Shown here: in pieces, positions 44,588 through 51,762 of the stretch | Numbering within the stretch: the stretch's first letter is position 1 | How the letters are laid out: the number at the start of each line of letters is the position of its first letter | Assembly: GCF_001422545.1 (NCBI RefSeq) | Contig: NZ_LMLE01000011.1 | Coordinates: forward strand, 304,854 to 368,853 | Reading direction: 5' to 3' | Length of the DNA: 64,000 bases | Source of the DNA: Pedobacter sp. Leaf41 | Lineage (GTDB): Bacteria; Bacteroidota; Bacteroidia; Sphingobacteriales; Sphingobacteriaceae | Position numbers and translations under genes: made by a program | The notes under the pieces: generated by a model | What the model saw: only the letters and a program-made list of their open reading frames with translations | The model's database searches: none | What the model was told of the DNA's origin: nothing

Positions 44588-45430
44588 TTAATTAGTGTAA
44601 TGTTTTAATAAATTTAGTATTGGTTCTTTAATAATCGTTTTTATTTTAATCTGATGCTTCGCTGCGGTAATTATTAGTCTGTCTTCTAATTCTGCAGCAA
44701 CTTTACCCACAAAATGGATATCTTCTTTTCCATATTTTTCTACCGTAGGTAAAATGTAGGTTTGGAAATATTTTTCAAATCCATTATCAATTAGCTTGAT
44801 AACGTATTCATGTTCAATATTTTGTGTAAAAAAATCAAAAAATGAAGTTAGAAAAATATTCGCATGTGGCTTATTGTATATTCTTTCTAATATCTGAGGG
44901 CGATCTAAATTGTAGTTTCCAATAAATTTGGCTTCCAAATCTCCTGGCAATTTCTCGCTCAAGAAATCTTTCAGAAGCATTTTTCCAAAATAATTTGATG
45001 AACCTTCATCTCCAAGAATGTAGCCTAATCCAAAATTATTCATTAGTGGTTTTTTGCCATCGAAATAAGCGCAATGTGAGCCGCTGCCCAACATGCCAAC
45101 AATCCCTGGCTTATCATAGCATGCAGCTTTTGCAGCACCAAATAAGTCATCCTCAACAAAAACCTTACTATACCTAAAAAATGAAGATAAAGTTTTTGAG
45201 AGTTCTTCTTTACGACCAGGCGATGAAGCACCGGCGGCGAAGAAATAAATTTTCTTTATGTTTTCAGCGTTGTTAACTAAAACTACCTTTTTATTCAAAA
45301 TCTGCAGCAGCATTTTCGAATCTACAAAAGTTGGATTAATACCAGCCGTATTGCAATGTCCTACAACCTGTCCATTTTGGGTTAATTTCCAAAATGCTGT
45401 TCTGGATCCACTGTAAACTACTGCTATCAT
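44588..45430 (-). CDS. Degenerate BadF/BadG/N-acetylglucosamine-kinase-type ATPase
   Basis: 280 aa, paralogue of the kinase at 47343. Shared features: GMLGSGSHCAYFDG, LGYILGDEGSSNYFGK, and ERIYNKPHANIFLTSF. But the phosphate-1 loop reads VVYSGSRTAFW where the paralogue has VIADGGSTKTNW, so the catalytic-loop Asp is replaced by Tyr and a Gly is lost; GTGTN is also changed to GSGSH. The fold is probably kept while phosphotransfer may be lost. Between pfkA (2-base gap) and gapA (7-base gap), so made together with glycolytic enzymes; a regulatory or sugar-sensing role is inferred. Confidence 0.8.
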   Translation of the reverse strand: MIAVVYSGSRTAFWKLTQNGQVVGHCNTAGINPTFVDSKMLLQILNKKVVLVNNAENIKKIYFFAAGASSPGRKEELSKTLSSFFRYSKVFVEDDLFGAAKAACYDKPGIVGMLGSGSHCAYFDGKKPLMNNFGLGYILGDEGSSNYFGKMLLKDFLSEKLPGDLEAKFIGNYNLDRPQILERIYNKPHANIFLTSFFDFFTQNIEHEYVIKLIDNGFEKYFQTYILPTVEKYGKEDIHFVGKVAAELEDRLIITAAKHQIKIKTIIKEPILNLLKHYTN

Positions 45431-45432
45431 GA

Positions 45433-46419
45433 TTATATAGATAAAACTTCAGTCATTTCCATTAAATCAGGTTCCAGTTTGAAGCTGTGTGCTGTTAAAG
45501 CTTCTGCAATGCTGGTTAGTTTTATTTCATTGCCTTTTAAGCCAACCATTTGCTCGGTTTCTCCAGCAATTAAGGCGTTAACTGCTGCAAATCCCAGTCT
45601 GCTACCCAAAATCCTATCAAAACTACTTGGACTTCCGCCACGTTGCAAATGGCCGAGGATGGTTACTTTGGTATCGTAATGATCAAACGTTTCCTTCACT
45701 TTCTTGGCAATATCATAAGCACCACCTTGCTTGTGTCCTTCGGCAACAATAACAATACTCGATGATTTTTTTGTTGCAGCGCCCAAAGCGAGTTTATCAA
45801 TCAATTCGGTTACGCTGGTTTCTCTCTCTGGTAATAAAACCGCTTCTGCACCACTGGCTATCGAGCTTCTTAAAGCAATACAGCCGGAATCTCTTCCCAT
45901 TACTTCGATAAAAAATAAGCGGTCGTGTGCATCTGCGGTATCCCGAATTTTATCTATTGCTTCAATAACGGTGTTAATTGCAGTATCATATCCAAGGGTA
46001 AAATCCGAACCCACTAGATCGTTATCAATAGTACCAGGAATACCGATTACTTTAACGCCGAAAGTTTCTGAAAACCTCTTAGCACCTGTAAAAGTTCCAT
46101 CGCCCCCAATAACCACTAATCCATCGATATTATTTTTCTTTAAGTTATTATAGGCTATTTGTTGTCCTTCGTCAGTTTTAAATTCAAGGCAACGTGCGGT
46201 CTTTAAAATCGTTCCGCCCAAGTGTAAAATATTACTTACAGATCGGGCATCCATTGGTTTTATATTATCGGTTATTAGTCCTTGATATCCTTGCATAACA
46301 CCAAACATGTTAATGCCATGATATATTCCGGTACGAACAACAGCTCTGATTGCAGCATTCATTCCTGGGGCATCGCCACCAGAAGTAAGTACAGCTATAT
46401 TTTTAATATTTGGCTCCAT
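45433..46419 (-). CDS. pfkA: 6-phosphofructokinase
   Basis: 328 aa, ATP-dependent PfkA type. GGDAPGMNAAIR at 14-25, ATP-site GGDGTFTGA at 105-113, PGTIDNDL at 128-135 with catalytic Asp, MGRDSG and GHLQRGG. First gene of the pfkA, kinase-like, gapA operon. Promoter-like TATATTCG lies eight bases before the ATG and overlaps operator B, so repression by the divergent NUDIX regulator is plausible. Confidence 0.97.
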   Translation of the reverse strand: MEPNIKNIAVLTSGGDAPGMNAAIRAVVRTGIYHGINMFGVMQGYQGLITDNIKPMDARSVSNILHLGGTILKTARCLEFKTDEGQQIAYNNLKKNNIDGLVVIGGDGTFTGAKRFSETFGVKVIGIPGTIDNDLVGSDFTLGYDTAINTVIEAIDKIRDTADAHDRLFFIEVMGRDSGCIALRSSIASGAEAVLLPERETSVTELIDKLALGAATKKSSSIVIVAEGHKQGGAYDIAKKVKETFDHYDTKVTILGHLQRGGSPSSFDRILGSRLGFAAVNALIAGETEQMVGLKGNEIKLTSIAEALTAHSFKLEPDLMEMTEVLSI

Positions 46420-46433
46420 CTATGATACGAATA

Positions 46434-46454
46434 TAGTGTGTAATTTTTACACTA
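46434..46454. promoter_or_regulatory. Operator B between pfkA and the NUDIX regulator
   Basis: Core GTGTAATTTTTACAC (46438-46452) inside TAGTGT...ACACTA. On the - strand it overlaps the pfkA -7 element TATATTCG (46435-46428). It lies 75 bases before the regulator start, so both divergent genes could be controlled. Confidence 0.7.
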
Positions 46455-46528
46455 AGTAATTTTTTTTATTTTTTTTACTTAATATTGAAAGTCATACCTT
46501 TATCTGCTTAAAATAACTAAATTTTACC

Positions 46529-47218
46529 TTGGAACAAATTTTACCTCATTTAGATTCAGTATTCTCGATAGATTGCGTTTTGTTTGGATTTGATGGAAAG
46601 GAATTAAAAATCCTTCTCATTGAAAGGAATGAAGAACCATTTAAAGATTGGTGGGCACTGCCCGGTAACATTGTTGGTGCCGATGAAAGTTTAGATCAAT
46701 CAGCCTCTAGAATTTTATATGAACTTACAGGTCTCCGTGGCATTTACATGGAGCAATATTATGCTTTTGGCGATCCGAATAGGCACCCGCAGGGTAGGGT
46801 AATTACTTTGGCTTATTATGCTTTGATCCGTTTGGGTGGTGATAAAGAACTTCGCCCGATCAGTACTTATGCCAAAAGGGCAAACTGGTTACCCATTACC
46901 GATTTGCCGAAACTAGCTTTCGATCACCAAAAGATCTATGATAAAGGTTTAGAAAAAATAAAGAGGAGAATTAAACATCAGCCAATAGCTTTCGAGCTTT
47001 TGCCAGAGAAGTTTACCTTAACGCAACTGCAGCATGTTTATGAGCTGGTATTGGGTAAAAAGCTTGATAAAAGAAATTTCAGGAAGAAAATTGTAAGTTT
47101 TGGTGTCTTGAAGGAACTTGACGAAAAACAAAAAGGGGTTTCTTACCGAGCTGCCACTTTGTATCGTTTTGATAAGAGAAAATACGCTAAACTTTTTGGG
47201 AAAGAGATATCTTTTTAA
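46529..47218 (+). CDS. NUDIX-type transcriptional regulator (NrtR/AraR family)
   Basis: 229 aa from a TTG start. N-terminal NUDIX domain (about 10-145) and C-terminal winged helix (about 150-225; FTLTQLQHVYELVLGKKLDKRNFRKKI), the architecture of NrtR-type regulators. The NUDIX box is degenerate: where REUxEExGU is expected it reads R61-ILYELTG-L69, losing two of the three metal-binding Glu, so it should bind a ligand without hydrolysing it. Family members in this phylum control sugar catabolism (AraR) or NAD synthesis (NrtR). Divergent from pfkA, with operator B between them, so glycolysis is the likely target. Confidence 0.88.
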   Translation: MEQILPHLDSVFSIDCVLFGFDGKELKILLIERNEEPFKDWWALPGNIVGADESLDQSASRILYELTGLRGIYMEQYYAFGDPNRHPQGRVITLAYYALIRLGGDKELRPISTYAKRANWLPITDLPKLAFDHQKIYDKGLEKIKRRIKHQPIAFELLPEKFTLTQLQHVYELVLGKKLDKRNFRKKIVSFGVLKELDEKQKGVSYRAATLYRFDKRKYAKLFGKEISF

Positions 47219-47250
47219 GTTAAAAGACAAAGTGTGAATAGAGCGCTTTT

Positions 47251-47294
47251 AACAAATAAGCCAGATTTGAAATTTCAAATCTGGCTTATTTGTT
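47251..47294. terminator. Perfect 44-base palindromic bidirectional terminator
   Basis: The 22-base arms 47251-47272 and 47273-47294 are perfectly complementary (AACAAATAAGCCAGATTTGA at the left end). It separates the converging NUDIX regulator and kinase genes and can serve both. Confidence 0.92.
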
Positions 47295-47342
47295 TTATAA
47301 AGAATGACTCTCGACTCTGAACTTAAAACTCCCAACACCAAA

Positions 47343-48203
47343 CTATTTCTTTGGAGCTAACTCTAAGTGATAATGCACTAAATCGTCTATAGGTGAGCGG
47401 ATGATTTTTCCAACACCCATTTCATATCTATCAGCCACAATACTTAAAATATCGCGGAAGCTATAACCTACAGATCCTACGCAGTTCAATTTGTGATCTT
47501 TATAATTTGGATAGTGAATAACCAACGCCTCAAAAAACGAGGTAAAAGCATAATCGATTGTGCTAAATGCATAATCTTCATAATTATCTTTAAAATCATA
47601 TAAGAATTTACTAAAGCTGGCGCAGAAACGATTTGGCAACGGTTTGTTATAAATATTATCGAAAATATCCTCGTTTGTTAAAGCATAGTTATCATAAAAT
47701 GCTTCACGTAATCCTTTTGGCATGTAACCTTTCATGTAATCGCTCAAAATGCGTTTACCTATAAAAGAACCACTTCCTTCATCGCCTAAAAAGTAACCTA
47801 ATGAGTCGATGTTCAAGGTGATGTCTGTTCCGTCATATAGACATGAATTGGTTCCTGTACCTAAAATAGCAGCAAATCCTGGCTCGTTTCCAAGAAGTGC
47901 TCTGCAAGAGGCAAGTAAATCATGACCAACAAAAATCTCGGCATTAGTAAAAACCTGTTTCATGGCATCAGCCACAATTTTTACATTACCCGGGGTAGAA
48001 CATCCAGCACCATAATAGTAAACTCCTGTTAATTTTTCTCTCTCCAAGTGGTCTGGAAGAGTTTCATTCAAAGACTTTACAATGTATTCTCCTTTAGAAA
48101 AATATGGATTGTAACCCTCGGTGTTAAAGTAAATTTTTCTGCCGGCCTCGTTAATCAAGCACCAATTTGTTTTGGTTGATCCACCGTCTGCAATTACTAT
48201 CAT
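47343..48203 (-). CDS. BadF/BadG-type N-acetylglucosamine kinase-like protein
   Basis: 286 aa from ATG 48203; a GTG 24 bases upstream is possible. Intact ASKHA kinase motifs: VIADGGSTKTNW (phosphate-1), GHDLLASCRALLG, LGTGTNSCLYDG (phosphate-2), LGYFLGDEGSGSFIGK. Best guess is a GlcNAc or related amino-sugar or glucose kinase. TACTTTTA about 27 bases before the start resembles the -7 element, and operator C lies about 70 bases further upstream. Confidence 0.82.
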   Translation of the reverse strand: MIVIADGGSTKTNWCLINEAGRKIYFNTEGYNPYFSKGEYIVKSLNETLPDHLEREKLTGVYYYGAGCSTPGNVKIVADAMKQVFTNAEIFVGHDLLASCRALLGNEPGFAAILGTGTNSCLYDGTDITLNIDSLGYFLGDEGSGSFIGKRILSDYMKGYMPKGLREAFYDNYALTNEDIFDNIYNKPLPNRFCASFSKFLYDFKDNYEDYAFSTIDYAFTSFFEALVIHYPNYKDHKLNCVGSVGYSFRDILSIVADRYEMGVGKIIRSPIDDLVHYHLELAPKK

Positions 48204-48305
48204 TTTATTTATTTTTGGTTTTAGCACGATAAAAGTATAAAAACTCTTATATTTTGTATCTTTTTTTTTAATAATTTTTTAACAATTTGTTGTTGTTTAA
48301 AATTA

Positions 48306-48324
48306 AGTGTGTAAAAAATACACT
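48306..48324. promoter_or_regulatory. Operator C between the kinase and threonine aldolase genes
   Basis: AGTGTGTAAAAAATACACT; its core (48309-48323) is identical over 15 bases to operator A. Lies in the divergent promoter region, so either or both genes could be controlled. Confidence 0.7.
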
Positions 48325-48423
48325 ATATACCGTGCTTAATGGCCTAAAAACCTTAAAATTATACCAGAAAAGGCATTGGTCTTTTTTCATAAACGTAAAA
48401 AAATATTTACATTTCATACAAAA

Positions 48424-49446
48424 ATGAAGCGCAGGTTTTTAGATTTTAGAAGTGATACCGTAACAAAGCCAACAGCTGGAATGCTAGAGGCTATGATGAG
48501 CGCCAAAGTTGGCGACGACGTTTTCGGGGAAGATGAAACGGTGGCCGCACTCGAGCAGAAATTGGCATTGATGTTTAATATGGAGTCAGGCTTATTTTGT
48601 CCATCCGGAACAATGACCAATCAAATTGCCATTAAATGTTTTACGCAACCAATGGATGAAGTAATTTGTGATCAAACTGCTCATGTTTATCGATATGAGA
48701 TTGGTGGCATTGCCTATCATTCGGGCGCATCGGTGAGGTTACTTTATGGCGATCGGGGGATTCTTACGCCTGAATTGATTGAGCCAGAAATAAACGAAGA
48801 TAATATTCACTACCCGAATTCGAGCCTGGTGGTTCTGGAAAATACGGTCAATAAGGGAGGCGGGAAATGCTATACCTTGGATCAAATTGCGCCGATCCAT
48901 CACTTATGCAACATAAAAGGGCTAAAGCTGCATTTAGATGGTGCCCGGGTTTTCAATGCGCTTGTAGCCACTGGCGACAAAGCAAGTGCCTATGGAAAAT
49001 ATTTTGACGGCATATCAATCTGTTTATCAAAGGGTTTGGGTGCGCCGGTAGGATCTGTACTGTTGGGATCAAAAGATATGATTAATAAGGCCCGGAAAAT
49101 CAGAAAAGCTTTTGGTGGAGGAATGCGCCAGGCAGGGTTTTTAGCTGCTGCAGGTATTTATGCACTTGATCATCATGTAGAAAGATTGAAGGAAGATCAT
49201 GATCATGCAAAAGCATTGGCGGGCGCATTAGCTAGAACGAGTTATGTTAAATGGATTATGCCGGTAGAAACCAATATTTTGATTTTCGAAGTAGCTAAAG
49301 GATCGGCTCAAAAAATCGTTGATCAATTGCAAGAAAAAGGCCTTCACTGCAATACCACAAGTGCAAGCACCATTAGGTTGGTTACACACCTCGATCTAAC
49401 TTCGACAATGATTGATGAGGCTATTGAAATAATTTTACATTTGTAG
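48424..49446 (+). CDS. ltaE: Low-specificity threonine aldolase
   Basis: 340 aa from ATG 48424 (MKRRFLDFRSDTVTKPT); the longer frame to 48376 adds a Lys/Phe-rich stretch unlike the family. PLP enzyme of the beta-eliminating lyase group: RSDTVTKP, GDDVFGEDETV, LHLDGARVFNA with PLP Asp, and LSKGLGAPVGSVL with the Schiff-base Lys. Cleaves threonine to glycine and acetaldehyde. Followed by accC after 57 bases. Confidence 0.93.
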   Translation: MKRRFLDFRSDTVTKPTAGMLEAMMSAKVGDDVFGEDETVAALEQKLALMFNMESGLFCPSGTMTNQIAIKCFTQPMDEVICDQTAHVYRYEIGGIAYHSGASVRLLYGDRGILTPELIEPEINEDNIHYPNSSLVVLENTVNKGGGKCYTLDQIAPIHHLCNIKGLKLHLDGARVFNALVATGDKASAYGKYFDGISICLSKGLGAPVGSVLLGSKDMINKARKIRKAFGGGMRQAGFLAAAGIYALDHHVERLKEDHDHAKALAGALARTSYVKWIMPVETNILIFEVAKGSAQKIVDQLQEKGLHCNTTSASTIRLVTHLDLTSTMIDEAIEIILHL

Positions 49447-49503
49447 CAACAGGTTAATTCTTGCCAAAGATTTTAAATAATTATAAAGATTAATTCTAGC
49501 CAA

Positions 49504-51018
49504 ATGCCTATACCAGAAAAGAAATTGCTTAAAATATCCAAACTCCTCATCGCCAATCGCGGTGAAATTGCATTGAGAATCATGCGTTCGGCAAAAGAAA
49601 TGGGTATCCAAACGGTTGCTGTTTTTTCAGAAGCTGATCGCAATGCATTGCATGTTCGCTATGCAGATGAAGCAATTTTTATCGGAGCTGCACCTTCTAA
49701 CCAGAGCTATTTGGTAGGTGAAAAAATTATCCAGGCTTGTAAAGAAACAGGAGCTGATGCCATTCATCCTGGTTACGGTTTTCTTTCTGAAAATGCAGGT
49801 TTTGCACAACAGGTTGCCGATGCGGGGTTAATATTGGTTGGCCCTTCGGCGAAAGCGATGGAAATTATGGGAAACAAGTTATCGGCAAAGGCGGCAGCGC
49901 TTAAGTATAATATTCCAATGGTTCCTGGTACGGAAGAGGCCATAAAAGATGTTTCGGAAGCTAAAGCAAGAGCAGTCGAAGTTGGTTTTCCGATTTTAAT
50001 TAAGGCTGCTGCGGGGGGTGGGGGCAAAGGCATGCGAATTGTAGAATCTGTAAATGCTTTTGAAGAACAAATGCAGTTGGCCGTAAGTGAAGCTACCTCA
50101 GCTTTTGGAGATGGAGCAGTTTTTATAGAAAGATATGTTACCTCACCAAGGCATATCGAGATTCAAGTATTGGGCGATGAGCATGGTAATATTGTTCATC
50201 TTTTCGAACGTGAGTGCTCAGTTCAACGGAGACATCAGAAGGTGGTAGAAGAAGCGCCGTCATCTGTGCTAACTCCCGAAATTAGAGAAAAGATGGGCAG
50301 ATGTGCGGTAGATGTGGCTCGATCTGTAAATTATACCGGTGCAGGAACGGTTGAGTTTATTTTGGATGAAAACCTCGATTTTTTCTTTTTAGAGATGAAC
50401 ACCCGTTTGCAAGTAGAGCATCCGGTTACAGAATTGATTACAGGAATAGATTTAGTAAAAGAACAGATAAAAATCGCCTCGGGCGAAGCCCTTAGTTTTA
50501 ATCAGGAAGATTTAAAGATAAATGGTCATGCAGTTGAATTGCGTGTGTATGCCGAAGATCCTAATAATAATTTCTTGCCGGATATTGGTACTTTGCAAAC
50601 TTACAAAACGCCGAAAGGCAATGGCGTAAGGGTAGATGATGGCTTTGAGCAAGGCATGGAAATACCTATCTATTACGATCCGATGATTGCAAAACTAATT
50701 ACTTTTGGAAAAGATAGGGAAGAAGCTATCCAAAGAATGATCAGGGCAATTGACGAATATGATATTACTGGGATCGAAACTACTTTGGGTTTTGGTAAAT
50801 TTGTAATGCAGCATGAAGCGTTTAGAACTGGAGATTTTGATACTCATTTTGTTAGCAAATACTTTAATGCCAAAAGCCTGAAAAGCGCCGACGAGACAGA
50901 AGCTTTGATAGCGGCCCTGGTTGCAGTCAGGCTTTTTGACAATAAGAAAGAGGCTAAAAAGTTGGATAGCACAGTTGCAGAATCCTCCAATTGGAGAAAA
51001 AATAGAATTAAACTTTAA
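49504..51018 (+). CDS. accC: Biotin carboxylase subunit of an acyl-CoA carboxylase
   Basis: 504 aa. N-terminal LLIANRGEIALRIMRSAKEMG, HPGYGFLSENA, ATP-grasp loop KAAAGGGGKGMRIV, ERECSVQRRHQKVVEEAPS, and EMNTRLQVEHPVTELI with the catalytic Arg/Glu region. Slightly longer than E. coli AccC (449 aa), with a Lys-rich C-terminal end. It could serve acetyl-CoA or propionyl-CoA carboxylase; the carboxyltransferase and biotin carrier genes are not in the window. Followed by ribE after 3 bases. Confidence 0.93.
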   Translation: MPIPEKKLLKISKLLIANRGEIALRIMRSAKEMGIQTVAVFSEADRNALHVRYADEAIFIGAAPSNQSYLVGEKIIQACKETGADAIHPGYGFLSENAGFAQQVADAGLILVGPSAKAMEIMGNKLSAKAAALKYNIPMVPGTEEAIKDVSEAKARAVEVGFPILIKAAAGGGGKGMRIVESVNAFEEQMQLAVSEATSAFGDGAVFIERYVTSPRHIEIQVLGDEHGNIVHLFERECSVQRRHQKVVEEAPSSVLTPEIREKMGRCAVDVARSVNYTGAGTVEFILDENLDFFFLEMNTRLQVEHPVTELITGIDLVKEQIKIASGEALSFNQEDLKINGHAVELRVYAEDPNNNFLPDIGTLQTYKTPKGNGVRVDDGFEQGMEIPIYYDPMIAKLITFGKDREEAIQRMIRAIDEYDITGIETTLGFGKFVMQHEAFRTGDFDTHFVSKYFNAKSLKSADETEALIAALVAVRLFDNKKEAKKLDSTVAESSNWRKNRIKL

Positions 51019-51021
51019 GTA

Positions 51022-51609
51022 ATGTTTACTGGAATTATAGAAAACCTGGGCGAAGTAAAAGCCATCAAAACCGATCATACTAATATTCATTTCACTATTT
51101 CTTCGTCTATCAGCCACGAGCTTAAAATTGACCAGAGTGTAGCACACAATGGGGTTTGTCTTACCGTTGTAGGCTTAACAGAAGATACACATACTGTTAC
51201 TGCAATTGATGAAACTTTAAGTAAAACCAACCTCGGTTATCTAAAGGTAGGTAGCAAAATTAACCTGGAGCGTTGCATGCAAATGAATGCCCGTTTGGAT
51301 GGGCATATTGTTCAAGGCCATGTAGATCAGACTGCCGTTTGCGTGAAACGTGAAGAGTTGGATGGAAGTTGGGAGTATCGGTTTAAATATGATGCTTCTG
51401 CCGGAAATGTGACTGTTGAAAAAGGTTCTGCCTGCGTAAATGGAATTAGTTTAACGGTTGTCAATTCCGCTGTTGATGAGTTTTCGGTATTCATTATCCC
51501 CTACACTTTTGAGCATACCAATTTACACCAGGTTGAAGTTGGCGATACCGTAAATTTGGAGTTCGATATTATTGGCAAATACGTTGCCCGTTTAATGGCA
51601 AACAAGTAG
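51022..51609 (+). CDS. ribE: Riboflavin synthase, alpha subunit
   Basis: 195 aa: two lumazine-binding repeats, each beginning with the TGI/GHIVQGH type motif; MFTGIIENLGEV at the start, NGVCLTV and NGISLTV as matched halves, and GHIVQGHVD joining them. Dismutates 6,7-dimethyl-8-ribityllumazine to riboflavin. No FMN riboswitch seen upstream; it is probably cotranscribed with accC. Confidence 0.95.
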   Translation: MFTGIIENLGEVKAIKTDHTNIHFTISSSISHELKIDQSVAHNGVCLTVVGLTEDTHTVTAIDETLSKTNLGYLKVGSKINLERCMQMNARLDGHIVQGHVDQTAVCVKREELDGSWEYRFKYDASAGNVTVEKGSACVNGISLTVVNSAVDEFSVFIIPYTFEHTNLHQVEVGDTVNLEFDIIGKYVARLMANK

Positions 51610-51651
51610 AAACATAGAGGATTAAAAGTAATATTTTAGTTAGTAAGCTTG

Positions 51652-51683
51652 GCCTTGGTTATTTAAACCAAGGCTTTTCTTTT
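51652..51683 (+). terminator. Terminator after ribE
   Basis: GCCTTGGTT (51652-51660) pairs with AACCAAGGC (51666-51674), then TTTTCTTTT. Confidence 0.92.
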
Positions 51684-51762
51684 ATACATAACTGTACAGG
51701 ACAGTTGCCGCTAAATTAATCTGCATTATAGTAATACCAAAGCCAAATTTAAATAATCCAAT

